This document shows positions 1 to 7,128 of a DNA stretch of 11,683 bases, piece by piece; within the stretch, counting starts at the first letter, position 1, and each line of letters starts with the position of its first letter. This stretch comes from CAYVTZ01 sp964454685. GTDB lineage: Bacteria; Bacillota; Clostridia; Christensenellales; Christensenellaceae. Made by a program: the position numbers and the translations under genes. The stretch is from NCBI GenBank assembly GCA_964454685.1, contig CAYVTZ010000066.1, forward strand, positions 1 through 11,683, read 5' to 3'. The notes beneath the pieces are model-generated. The model was not told the origin of the DNA and did no database searches. It saw only the letters and a list, made by a program, of their open reading frames with translations.

Positions 1-1
1 A

Positions 2-55
2 GTTTTTCTGCGATAGAGCCCTTTTTTCTTGTCTCTTTGTCGGATAGCTGTTCAC
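2..55. repeat. Left copy of 54-bp terminal inverted repeat
   Basis: Positions 2-55 are the exact reverse complement of 11630-11683, with no mismatch over 54 bases; identity stops at base 56, where the left side has t and the complement of the right side has a. I do not recognise the sequence as a known IS end. Read outward (minus strand from 55) it has an open frame starting GTGAACAGC, and on this side an AAGAGGG stretch lies 7 nt before the GTG, so it could be the 5' edge of a repeated gene. A k-mer-sized overlap from an assembler is an equally good explanation. Confidence 0.9.
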
Positions 56-81
56 TGTGCAGCCCTCTTTTTATGGTATGA

Positions 82-594
82 TTAGCTTGCTTTCTTGGCA
101 TCGTCCGCGAAAAGCGCTTTTTGTGTGCCGGAGCCGGCTTTGCCGTCCGCTGTCAGTCCGTTTTTCTCCTGGAACTTCTTCACAGCTTCTTCGGTTTTGG
201 TGCCGTAGTTGCCTGTGGAGGGCTTTTCCAGATAACCAAGCTCGATCAAACGATCCTGCAATTTGGTGACATCATCACCCTTGGAGCCGTTTTTGAGCAC
301 ACCGCCTGAGGACGCCGATGCACTGGGAGAAGCCGAGGCATCGGGAGAGGCAGAGGCATCCGGCGATACGGAAGGTACTTCCGCGGGCTGCTCCGGTGTG
401 GGCTCTACCGTCGGTTCGACCGTAGGCTCCGGTGTGATCTCGATAATGCCGCTGGTGTCTCCTTCATTTGAGACTACAATGGGGGTAGTGGATGGATCGG
501 GCTGCTGAGTTGCGGAATCACCGCATGCCGCAAGTGCAAGCACGCATGCCGCACAGAGCGCAAGTATCCATGCTTTTGAGAGGTGCCGTTTCAT
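82..594 (-). CDS. Lipoprotein with C-terminal peptidoglycan-binding domain
   Basis: A 170-residue exported lipoprotein that probably sits on the outer face of the membrane and holds on to the cell wall. Residues 1-23 form a signal peptide with a lipobox Leu21-Ala-Ala-Cys24, so Cys24 should be lipidated. Residues 25-98 are a flexible linker rich in Pro, Thr, Glu, Ser and Ala, with short repeats (EPTVEPTVEPT near 56-66; SPDASASPDASAS near 77-89). Residues 99-163 match the peptidoglycan-binding domain 1 fold (GSKGDDVTKLQDRL, GYL, GNYGTKTEEAVKKFQ, then NGLTADG). No catalytic domain is present, so it is a binding or anchoring protein and not a hydrolase. The start has an AAAGGCGG ribosome site about 8 nt upstream. 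It is transcribed apart from the next gene, 187 bp away. The family is clear; the role is not. Confidence 0.87.
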   Translation of the reverse strand: MKRHLSKAWILALCAACVLALAACGDSATQQPDPSTTPIVVSNEGDTSGIIEITPEPTVEPTVEPTPEQPAEVPSVSPDASASPDASASPSASASSGGVLKNGSKGDDVTKLQDRLIELGYLEKPSTGNYGTKTEEAVKKFQEKNGLTADGKAGSGTQKALFADDAKKAS

Positions 595-753
595 TCTAAC
601 TACCGCCTTTCTATGCCGGTTCTTTAAAATTAATAACCATTTTTCCGCATTTGCAAACCGGACAAGCCGATCTGGAGCGAAGATGATTTCATTCAGGTTT
701 TGCCGAACGGCGTAAAATTTGTCCGCTCAGCATCATTTTAACGTAACAATATG

Positions 754-774
754 AAAAAAATATGTGCAAAACAT
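754..774 (-). terminator. Possible weak terminator after the eight-helix membrane protein
   Basis: Just downstream of the stop codon at 782, on the minus strand, a short stem (ATGT 771-774 with ACAT 762-765, loop of five) is followed by a run of seven U at 760-754. The stem is only 4 bp, so termination would rest mainly on the U tract. No better terminator is visible in the 187-bp gap 595-781, and I found no convincing promoter there for the lipoprotein gene. Confidence 0.35.
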
Positions 775-781
775 GAACAAA

Positions 782-1669
782 TCATGACGAGGGCACATTG
801 GAGTCTATATGCTGCGCCTTTTCCACGTTTTCGGGAGCGGGAGATTCCGGCGGGGGCACTGCATCGGGCAGTGGATTTTCCGCTGCATCTTCCGGCGGCG
901 CATCGCCGTCCGGTTCAGGCTGCATGATCGGGAGAGCTTGCCGTTTCCCGTTATTGAGCTGCACCGCAGCGGGCAGCAGTAGCGCGAAGAAGATCAGCTC
1001 GATATTATTATCGAAGGTGCTGGTCAGGCTTTCAAAGCCGAACACCGCACAGATTGCGCTGCCGATGACATACGCATAAAACGCTGCGCAAACAGCAGAA
1101 AAGACAACATACTGACCGGAGAACAGATTCATCAGTGAAAACAACAGAATGAGTGCGGCGAAGATGAGATCGGAAAGCTGCACACCGAAGAAATTGCCAC
1201 GTGCCAAACCAAACACGGCAACGGCGATGACAATGATGGTGCCCAGCCAAGCCCACCATTTTTTGATGAGGTCTACCTCCACCATGAGCACATCAATAAT
1301 CAGTAAAAAAGAAATGAGTCGTGCGATATGCGCGATGATCAGATAAATAAATGATTGATGAATGACCTGCGCGGCAGAAGTTGCATCCAAATTTGCCATT
1401 GTGGCGAAAACAGACAAAATGATCATACCGAAGCCTAAGAACCCACGCACTGCGACCAAAGCGGCATCGGGATCGCTTTGCAGCCTGCCATGAAAAAACA
1501 CCAGCAGGGAAACACCGATACCGAAGATGGCAAGCACGGTGATATGCGTACTTCCGATGACGAGGGCAGAGGAAAGGTCGAGCATTATAAGCACCACGAT
1601 GATTGTGATGGCGGCGAATAAATAGGTGAACGCGGTCATTTTACGTTCGTTTTGCAAAAAAGACTTCAT
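782..1669 (-). CDS. Eight-helix integral membrane protein, function unknown
   Basis: A 295-residue polytopic membrane protein that I cannot assign to a family. About eight hydrophobic segments are visible, near residues 13-31, 36-59, 76-94, 107-127, 139-156, 166-184, 187-211 and 223-239. The last 55 residues form a polar tail rich in Pro, Glu, Asp and Ala, probably disordered. Charged residues within or beside the helices (His114, Arg117, Asp126 with Glu131 and Asp133) are few, and no transporter, ABC or enzyme motif stands out. The start is supported by a GGGGGAAG ribosome site 4-5 nt upstream and a near-consensus promoter 28 nt further up. It is monocistronic by context: its promoter lies against the end of the dehydrogenase gene upstream, and a 187-bp gap follows it. 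Confidence 0.85.
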   Translation of the reverse strand: MKSFLQNERKMTAFTYLFAAITIIVVLIMLDLSSALVIGSTHITVLAIFGIGVSLLVFFHGRLQSDPDAALVAVRGFLGFGMIILSVFATMANLDATSAAQVIHQSFIYLIIAHIARLISFLLIIDVLMVEVDLIKKWWAWLGTIIVIAVAVFGLARGNFFGVQLSDLIFAALILLFSLMNLFSGQYVVFSAVCAAFYAYVIGSAICAVFGFESLTSTFDNNIELIFFALLLPAAVQLNNGKRQALPIMQPEPDGDAPPEDAAENPLPDAVPPPESPAPENVEKAQHIDSNVPSS

Positions 1670-1696
1670 AAACTTCCCCCTAATCTTGATACTTGC

Positions 1697-1725
1697 ATTG
1701 TAGCGCGCGGCGGTACGGTTGTCAA
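1697..1725 (-). promoter_or_regulatory. Near-consensus sigma-A promoter of the eight-helix membrane protein
   Basis: On the minus strand a perfect -35 box TTGACA (1725-1720) is separated by exactly 17 bp from a -10 box TACAAT (1702-1697, five of six). The spacer is unusually GC-rich (gcgcgcgg at 1703-1710). Transcription should start near 1690, leaving a leader of about 20 nt that carries the ribosome site. The promoter sits 7 bp beyond the stop codon of the dehydrogenase gene. Confidence 0.8.
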
Positions 1726-1731
1726 TGCGGC

Positions 1732-2457
1732 TTATTCAAAGGCCTTTTTTCCTGGGCGTCGGACGATGAGCTCGTCTACGATGGCGCTGTTTTTATGCTC
1801 GGTCATGAACACGAACCAAGCGGCGATATCCTCCGGGGCGGTCATATCCGAGAGAGGAATTTCAGGACGCGCTGTGACGGCAAGCTCTGTGCTGACAAGC
1901 CCGGGCAACACGGCAATGGCACGGATGCCGTCCGCGTGATGCTCACGCGAGAATACCTTAGTCAGCCCGTACATGGCGTGCTTACTGATGGAATAGATGG
2001 ACTGATTTTCATAGGCCTTAATGGAAACGATGGAACAGAGATTGAACACCAGTTTGACGCTGGAACGCCGCAGCAGCGGCAGCGCCTGCTGCGAAAGAAA
2101 GAACGGTGCGTAAACGTTAATCTTCATGTGGCGGTCAAATGACTCCGTCGTGGTGGTTTCAACACGGGAAGGCTCCATAACACCGGCGTTGTTGATGAGC
2201 ACATCCAGCGCACCGAATGAATCCTCACACGCGCGAATGATCGTGGCGGGCGCGGCATCGTCCAGCAGATCGACGAGCAGGATGCGCGCGTCAGCGCCGT
2301 ATTGCTTTGCCTGTGCCTGAACCTGTTGCAGCGCTGCTTCATCCCGTCCTTGCAGCAATAGATTGCAGCCTTTTTGGGCGTAGGCTTGCGCAAGTGCAGC
2401 ACCAATGCCCTTGGACGCGCCGGTGATAAGTACGGTTTTGCCTGCTAAATCAATCAT
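1732..2457 (-). CDS. Short-chain dehydrogenase/reductase (classical SDR)
   Basis: A 241-residue NAD(P)-dependent oxidoreductase of the classical short-chain type, cytoplasmic, substrate unknown. The cofactor motif TGASKGIG is at residues 12-19, NNAG at 89-92, the structural Asn at 114 (KINV), and the catalytic Ser142, Tyr155 and Lys159 have the normal spacing (YSISK at 155-159). Length is normal for the family. I chose the ATG at 2457: it has an AAAGGGG ribosome site about 7 nt upstream, whereas an in-frame ATG at 2490 would add eleven basic residues and lies inside the upstream gene. The start overlaps the end of the LemA-like gene by 8 nt (ATGATTGA), so translation is probably coupled. The family call is firm; the substrate cannot be read from sequence. 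Confidence 0.93.
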   Translation of the reverse strand: MIDLAGKTVLITGASKGIGAALAQAYAQKGCNLLLQGRDEAALQQVQAQAKQYGADARILLVDLLDDAAPATIIRACEDSFGALDVLINNAGVMEPSRVETTTTESFDRHMKINVYAPFFLSQQALPLLRRSSVKLVFNLCSIVSIKAYENQSIYSISKHAMYGLTKVFSREHHADGIRAIAVLPGLVSTELAVTARPEIPLSDMTAPEDIAAWFVFMTEHKNSAIVDELIVRRPGKKAFE

Positions 2458-2989
2458 GCGGCGCCCCTTTCTTTGCGTTGGACGTATCAAAGATCGGGGG
2501 TGCCTCGATCTTCATTTTTGCGGCAATCTGCTGCGAGGGGAACACACGAACGAGCTGTTGCAGCACGCGCGCGCAGTAATTGTATTCTTCGATTTTTTCC
2601 TCCAGAGCCTGATTGCTGGCAGCTGCATACAGCGCATCGTAGTCGGATTCTGTGCGTTGCTGCGGGAATGCCTGCGCGGTGAGCGAAAGCTGGCTGAGCA
2701 AAGAATTCATGCGCCGCAGCGCGTCTGCGCGCTGATCGATGGTCATAACTTTGCGCAGAAAGACGACCTCTGTCAGAGACTGCTTTTCGCGCAATGCCGC
2801 TTCGAGAAAGATATCACGAATTTGGCAGAGCGCTTTCCTACGCAACAACATCAGTTCAAACACCTCGGCATACAGCCGCTGCGCGCGCGCAGCGAACAAG
2901 CACAGCTTTTTTTTTGCGGTTGCGCGCAAAAACAGTAAAAAAGTCAGTATGGCAATGATGATGATTGCAAGTATGATAAGCCAATCCAT
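2450..2989 (-). CDS. LemA-like membrane-anchored helical protein
   Basis: A 179-residue protein with one N-terminal membrane segment (residues 3-21) followed by basic residues (RATAKKK), so the rest is probably cytoplasmic if the positive-inside rule holds. The body is almost entirely amphipathic helix (about 35-150). Residues 136-160 carry the pattern typical of LemA proteins, YN...V..L...FPSQQIAAKM, followed by a Pro-rich end. The match to LemA is by pattern and architecture and is looser than in typical members: the usual Gly-Phe after the Ala is absent. The function of LemA proteins is poorly known. The ribosome site is AGGAG with a long spacing of about 12 nt. It is the first gene of a two-gene unit with the dehydrogenase, whose frame overlaps its stop codon. 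Confidence 0.7.
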   Translation of the reverse strand: MDWLIILAIIIIAILTFLLFLRATAKKKLCLFAARAQRLYAEVFELMLLRRKALCQIRDIFLEAALREKQSLTEVVFLRKVMTIDQRADALRRMNSLLSQLSLTAQAFPQQRTESDYDALYAAASNQALEEKIEEYNYCARVLQQLVRVFPSQQIAAKMKIEAPPIFDTSNAKKGAPHD

Positions 2990-3102
2990 GAAACAAGAAC
3001 ACTCCTATCGGTTTTTCTATGTTCTATTTTACCAAAAAAAATGGCACTTCGATAGAGCGGATTGGTAAAAAAGCTGTTTTTTCCATCCTTTTGGGAAAGA
3101 AC

Positions 3103-3132
3103 GTGTCAAGCATACGCAGAAGTGGGTATATT
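3103..3132 (+). promoter_or_regulatory. Likely promoter of the diguanylate cyclase gene
   Basis: GTGTCA (3103-3108, four of six matches to the -35 consensus), an 18-bp spacer, and TATATT (3127-3132, five of six). The predicted start near 3139 gives a leader of about 195 nt before the ATG at 3336. Confidence 0.5.
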
Positions 3133-3226
3133 AAGGTTATGAAATATGAAACGGGATGGACGATGGTTTTGGCGTACCAACCCAGCATAGACCGACATCA
3201 AAGGGAACGACATCCTGCAAACAGTG

Positions 3227-3261
3227 ATCCGGCGTTGCGCATATCGGCATCGCCGGATTTT
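3227..3261 (+). promoter_or_regulatory. Leader hairpin with short T run upstream of the diguanylate cyclase
   Basis: Perfect 8-bp arms ATCCGGCG (3227-3234) and CGCCGGAT (3251-3258) enclose a 16-nt loop and run into TTTT (3258-3261). It looks like a weak intrinsic terminator inside the leader, about 75 nt before the start codon. A second hairpin, AGCGCC (3296-3301) with GGCGCT (3318-3323), ends immediately before the ribosome site. Together they could form an attenuator or translational switch, but the T run is short and no known riboswitch consensus is present. Confidence 0.4.
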
Positions 3262-3335
3262 GATACGCGATTTTACGCATTGAAAGTTTCATCAAAGCGC
3301 CTGAAGGCTTGTAGGCGGGCGCTGAAGGAGGACGC

Positions 3336-4943
3336 ATGAGAGTTAAAAGAAGGCTGCCGATTCTGGTGTTGGGATTGACGTTGCTGCCTGTTTTGATCAT
3401 TACACTGGTGATGGTGCAGATGACCGCAACGGTGACGAGAGGCATTTTTGACAGACAGATCGATTCCATTTCAACATCTGTCGCCAAGCAGTTTGAAGAT
3501 TTTTTTCGGACGGAATCAGAATCTGTGGTGCAATACGCGCGCATTCCGGCGTATCGTGAATATTTGCTGGCGCAGCGTGACGGCACAATGGACGCGCGGA
3601 TGCAGCGCCAAATGAACACTTTGATTGATCAGCAGACGGTCAACCAAAATGTGCAGAATGTGACGGTGTGTGATGCGACGGGAACAGCGATGCTTTCGAC
3701 TGATCCGACGAAGGTTGGCACAAATATGCAGCATGATGACGCGTTTGAGGCCGCTAAAAGGCAGGGTGGCAGCTATGCCGGATTTGTGGCGCAGTGGGGA
3801 GGAGACCACACGATTCTCGTTTCGGCTCCCATCCACGATGAGGCGGGAAACTTTTTGGGGATGTTCTGCCGTGAGCTCAGTATGAACTATATCAACCAGA
3901 ACGTGCACAATGCCCGCATTGGAGACACGGGATATCTATATGTGCTGGCGAAGGATGGGCAGACCATTTCGAACTATTATCAGCAACGTGTGGGCAAGGT
4001 GCCCGCAGATCGTTTGGGGATGGAGCAGTTGCGCAATATTCTGAAACATCTGCAAAACGGCACACTGACGCAGGATACGGGAACCTTTGAATATACACTG
4101 AACGGGGAGCATATTTTGGCAAACTATCAGACGTTGCCCATGTTTGACTGGCTGGTGATTTCTGCGGTGAACTATAATGAGGTGTATGACCTGACGGCGC
4201 GTGTGGCGAGCATGCTGCTGATTGTGGCAATCGTCAGTGTGGCGGGTGCGCTGTTTGTTGGGATGCGGCAGGCGGCACGCATTACCAAGCCGCTGGCGTA
4301 CATCAGCGACAAGGTGACGCGCATTGCGGCAGGGGAGCTTTCACCGACGCGAGAATATCGCGGGAAGGATGAATTCAAGACGTTGTTTACCAACATTGAT
4401 CGTATGGTACAGAAAATTGATGAGAACAACAAGCTGTTAAGCTATCAAGCCAATTGCGATCAAATGACCGGTATTTACAACCGCAAATATATGGATGAGC
4501 TGATTGACGGGCAGTTGGGCTGCCATGCGCATCAAGCGTTTGCATTGTTGGATTTGAATCGCTTCAAAGATGTGAACGACTCGCTGGGGCATCTGGCGGG
4601 GGATGACATTCTCAAAAAGACTGCGCAGGTATTAAAAGAGGTGCAGTCCGAGCGCGTTATTGTTTCGCGCATGGGCGGCGACGAATTTTTGGTGTTTTTT
4701 GCGGCGTATGAGAATAAAGAGGAAGTTCATGCAGTGATCGAGCGCATTTATGACGGGATTGCTGCGATTCGGGACATATATGGGAACGATCCGCACATCA
4801 CGGCGAGCATCGGTCTGGTATTCTGCCCGCAAGAGATGGAGGGCAAGCACATTTTGTTGAAGGCGGCGGACGATGCAATGTATGTGCACAAACAAAGCTG
4901 CAAGCGCGGAGAGACGGGCAAGTGCAAGGAAGCGCAAGTGTGA
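3336..4943 (+). CDS. Membrane diguanylate cyclase: Cache sensor, HAMP, GGDEF
   Basis: A 535-residue signalling enzyme expected to make cyclic di-GMP from two GTP in response to an extracellular ligand. A first membrane helix (about 8-28) and a second (about 291-309) bracket an outside sensor region (about 30-288) with features of a double Cache domain (VQNVTVCDATGTAML; GDTGYLYVLAKDG at 197-209). A HAMP linker follows (about 307-362), then the GGDEF domain (about 370-530) with DLNRFKDVNDSLGHLAGDD at 406-424 and an intact GGDEF at 447-451, so catalysis is expected. The inhibitory RxxD site normally five residues before GGDEF is absent (Ser438-Glu-Arg-Val). The AAGGAGG ribosome site is 5 nt from the ATG. 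It is monocistronic, with a terminator 60 bp after the stop. Confidence 0.94.
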   Translation: MRVKRRLPILVLGLTLLPVLIITLVMVQMTATVTRGIFDRQIDSISTSVAKQFEDFFRTESESVVQYARIPAYREYLLAQRDGTMDARMQRQMNTLIDQQTVNQNVQNVTVCDATGTAMLSTDPTKVGTNMQHDDAFEAAKRQGGSYAGFVAQWGGDHTILVSAPIHDEAGNFLGMFCRELSMNYINQNVHNARIGDTGYLYVLAKDGQTISNYYQQRVGKVPADRLGMEQLRNILKHLQNGTLTQDTGTFEYTLNGEHILANYQTLPMFDWLVISAVNYNEVYDLTARVASMLLIVAIVSVAGALFVGMRQAARITKPLAYISDKVTRIAAGELSPTREYRGKDEFKTLFTNIDRMVQKIDENNKLLSYQANCDQMTGIYNRKYMDELIDGQLGCHAHQAFALLDLNRFKDVNDSLGHLAGDDILKKTAQVLKEVQSERVIVSRMGGDEFLVFFAAYENKEEVHAVIERIYDGIAAIRDIYGNDPHITASIGLVFCPQEMEGKHILLKAADDAMYVHKQSCKRGETGKCKEAQV

Positions 4944-5002
4944 GGCAAAAGACTTGTGCAAGTAAAATGAGGCACGTCAACAACTGATTTTTGGTGTGCT
5001 GG

Positions 5003-5040
5003 CGAGTTATGTCCGGACGTTGGGCATAACTCGTTTGTTT
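5003..5040 (+). terminator. Intrinsic terminator of the diguanylate cyclase gene
   Basis: A 12-bp stem (5003-5014 with 5022-5033, one GT wobble; outer part CGAGTTATG / CATAACTCG) with a 7-nt loop is followed by TTTGTTT. It lies between two convergent genes. The U-rich tail suits plus-strand transcription; on the minus strand the hairpin is followed by mixed sequence, so it would serve the DUF2461 operon poorly. Confidence 0.75.
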
Positions 5041-5085
5041 GGGCGTAATGACTGCGAGAAAAAGCGGAATGCGGCGGTGAGTGCT

Positions 5086-5751
5086 TTAGGGTTGCTTTTG
5101 CTGCTCTGCCCGCGTCAAAAACCAATAAAATGCGTTGAGTGAATGAAATTCTTCGATCAAGAAGTCTGCGAGACGATTTGAAAAGAGCAAATCGAAATCC
5201 TCACAGGTACAGATCATGCAATAATTCTTTTTATCCAACCATGCGCGAATGGCCTCCGGCTGATCCGGCGCTTTGGAGCGCCGATAGGATTCGCCCAGCA
5301 AACTGAAATGCGGCGGCGTTTTTTGTTGTGCCGCAAGAAACAGGGGATCACGCTTTAGAATGAGTTCGCGTATGGAATGCATGGACGCTGTGCTGGCGGT
5401 GTAATAACCGCAACCATAACGAAAGCCGTAAGGCCCGATCTCAAAAAAGAAACCGGGAAGCCCTTGATACAGCTTTTTGCTGCGCATATAGATGAGCCAC
5501 ATGACATCGCGGTAGCGCGATTTATCCTTGGAGAAGCGGACATCACGATAGATGCGTGAGGTAGCTGTGCGCGGATTGCAATCCAAAAGATCGTCCAAGG
5601 ACAAAAGTGCCGGTGTGATGCATGCATGCAGCTCTTGCAGTGGCTGCATGAGCAAGGTTTGGTATTCCTGCAGGTGAGCATCGAACCATGCTTTGCTGTT
5701 TTGCAGTCTATTTTCTGTGAGAAATTGCAGGGTGCTGACAGAAAAGGGCAT
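5086..5751 (-). CDS. DUF2461 family protein
   Basis: A 221-residue soluble protein of the DUF2461 (TIGR02453) family, whose biochemical role is not established. Recognisable features are an N-terminal FL.....QNSKAWFDAH segment (residues 10-26), the family hallmark RIYRDVRFSKDKSRYRD (67-82), FFFEIGPYGFRYGCGYY (101-117), and a late AWLDKK segment. There is no signal peptide or membrane segment. I chose the ATG at 5751 because AAGGAG lies about 7 nt upstream; a longer frame starting at 5808 would run into murF and adds non-family sequence. It follows murF after 10 nt, and its ribosome site overlaps the murF stop codon, so it is the last gene of the ddl-murF operon. A link to cell-wall synthesis is suggested by position only. 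Confidence 0.9.
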   Translation of the reverse strand: MPFSVSTLQFLTENRLQNSKAWFDAHLQEYQTLLMQPLQELHACITPALLSLDDLLDCNPRTATSRIYRDVRFSKDKSRYRDVMWLIYMRSKKLYQGLPGFFFEIGPYGFRYGCGYYTASTASMHSIRELILKRDPLFLAAQQKTPPHFSLLGESYRRSKAPDQPEAIRAWLDKKNYCMICTCEDFDLLFSNRLADFLIEEFHSLNAFYWFLTRAEQQKQP

Positions 5752-5761
5752 GTGTATCTCC

Positions 5762-7117
5762 TTAGAGGTGTTCCAGTTCTGCAACCACGCGCTCCAGCGC
5801 CATACCACGCGACGCTTTGACCAGCACGGTGTCGCCGGGGAGTATGACTGTGGGAAGTGCGTCGATCAACTCTTCCACAGTATCGTAATGCGTAGCGTTG
5901 CTGCCTTTTGCGCCCTTGAGCATGTGGCGAGACAGCTTGCCTACGAACAGCATGCAATCGATGCCCACCTGTGCGGCATAAGCGCCCACTTGCTTGTGAT
6001 ATTCCGGTGCTTGATCGCCCAGCTCGAACATATCGCCTAAAATACAGACGGTACGCCCGTCTGTTGAGGATTTGAGCACGTCCAGCGCGGAACGCATGGA
6101 GCCGGGGTTGGCGTTGTATACATCGTTGAGAATAAGCAGATTGCAGGTTTTTTCGATACACATTCTGCCTGAGAGCGGCTCGTACCCCTCCACACCTGCG
6201 CTGATTTGCTCAAGCGGCAATTCCAACAGGCGGCCTACGGCGATCGCTGCCAGCGCATTTTGAATCATGTGCAGACCGGGAGACGGCACAAACAGCCGCA
6301 CCTCGCCATCGGCGAAGCATGCGGTGAAACGACTGCCGGACAATCCATCCAGCTCGATATCCTTTGCATAATAATCGTTGGATTCCTGCAGCCCGTAGGT
6401 GATGGCTTTTGGATAATCCTGCTTGAGCTTGATGAGCTGCTCGTCGTCGCCGTTGAGGATGACGGTGCCATCCGGTGGCATATATTCCAGCATCTCGCTT
6501 TTGGCGCGCAGGATGCCTTCACGAGACTGAAAAAATTCAATATGCGCATCGCCGATGTTGGTAAACACGCAGATATCCGGTTGTACCATTTTGGAAAGCG
6601 CACGGATTTCGCCAAAGTGATTGGTGCCCAATTCCAGCACGGCGACTTCGTGGCGTGAACGCAACCGCAGCAAATTTTGCGGCACGCCCGTTTGGTTGTT
6701 GAGGTTCCCTTCTGTTTTTAGAACCTCATACTGCTGTTGCAGCACCGAGGCGATTATTTCTTTTGTGGTGGTCTTTCCTACGCTGCCCGTGATGCCAACC
6801 ATGTGCAGTCCAAACAAGCTGCGATATTCGCGCGCGATCGCCTGAAATGCTTCGAGTGCGTCCGGAACGAGAATATAAGGCAGATCGCCCTCCAAAGGTT
6901 TTTCCGAGAGGACGCAGACTGCCCCGGCATCAAAGGCTGCATCAATAAAGTCGTGCCCATCGAATTTTTCCCCTGTGATGGGAATGAACAGCGAGGCGGC
7001 ATTGACCTTGCGGCTATCAATGACGATATTATCTACTTCATTATCCAGAAGACCATCCGCGCCGAAGAAGGTTCCGCCCGTCATATCGGCAATTTGAGAG
7101 AGTTTCATGGGTTTCAT
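5762..7117 (-). CDS. murF: UDP-N-acetylmuramoyl-tripeptide--D-alanyl-D-alanine ligase
   Basis: A 451-residue cytoplasmic Mur ligase that uses ATP to join D-Ala-D-Ala to the UDP-MurNAc-tripeptide, completing the pentapeptide precursor of peptidoglycan. The N-terminal substrate domain carries DSRKV (34-38); the central ATPase domain has the P-loop GITGSVGKTTTKE (108-120), ELGTNHFGEI (162-171) and TNIGDAHIEFF (186-196); the linker and C-terminal domain carry LSGRM (315-319), NDVYNANPGSM (331-341) and LGDMFELG (360-367). Length is normal. The ATG at 7117 has an AGAGGTG ribosome site and lies 11 nt after the ddl stop; the longer open frame reaching 7399 is an antisense-like extension inside ddl. 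A second ATG at 7108 (MKPMKL) is an alternative start. It acts directly downstream of Ddl, its operon neighbour. Confidence 0.97.
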   Translation of the reverse strand: MKPMKLSQIADMTGGTFFGADGLLDNEVDNIVIDSRKVNAASLFIPITGEKFDGHDFIDAAFDAGAVCVLSEKPLEGDLPYILVPDALEAFQAIAREYRSLFGLHMVGITGSVGKTTTKEIIASVLQQQYEVLKTEGNLNNQTGVPQNLLRLRSRHEVAVLELGTNHFGEIRALSKMVQPDICVFTNIGDAHIEFFQSREGILRAKSEMLEYMPPDGTVILNGDDEQLIKLKQDYPKAITYGLQESNDYYAKDIELDGLSGSRFTACFADGEVRLFVPSPGLHMIQNALAAIAVGRLLELPLEQISAGVEGYEPLSGRMCIEKTCNLLILNDVYNANPGSMRSALDVLKSSTDGRTVCILGDMFELGDQAPEYHKQVGAYAAQVGIDCMLFVGKLSRHMLKGAKGSNATHYDTVEELIDALPTVILPGDTVLVKASRGMALERVVAELEHL

Positions 7118-7128
7118 TTTGCTCACCT

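Larger units (their letters stand above)
2990..3335. other. Divergent intergenic region between the LemA-like gene and the diguanylate cyclase
   Basis: This 346-bp stretch separates two divergent genes. It holds a promoter for the cyclase (3103-3132), a long leader with two hairpins (3227-3258 and 3296-3323), and a 9-bp inverted repeat TTTTACCAA (3027-3035) / TTGGTAAAA (3062-3070) separated by 26 bp. The left arm of that repeat contains a possible minus-strand -10 box (TAAAAT at 3032-3027) for the LemA-like gene, although I see no matching -35. I see no protein gene that I believe. Confidence 0.6.

Noticed and set aside
263..508. A plus-strand frame rich in Gly, Ser and Ala antisense to the lipoprotein linker.
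   Set aside because: The repetitive composition comes from the low-complexity linker on the other strand.
697..720. Small inverted repeat GCC-GAAC-GGC flanked by TTTT and AAAA.
   Set aside because: The stem is only three to four pairs and no T run follows in either direction, so it is not a convincing terminator.
1693..2142. A 149-codon plus-strand frame antisense to the dehydrogenase gene.
   Set aside because: It mirrors the coding strand of a clear SDR gene and has no family features of its own.
3133..3335. Cyclic di-GMP-I riboswitch before the GGDEF gene.
   Set aside because: The conserved core with CGCAAAGCC and CCGGCCUA segments is not found on reading the leader.
3139..3339. A 66-codon open frame upstream of the diguanylate cyclase, ending in an ATGA overlap with its start.
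   Set aside because: Its composition looks non-coding, its ATG coincides with the predicted transcription start, the ribosome site is poor, and hairpins run through it.
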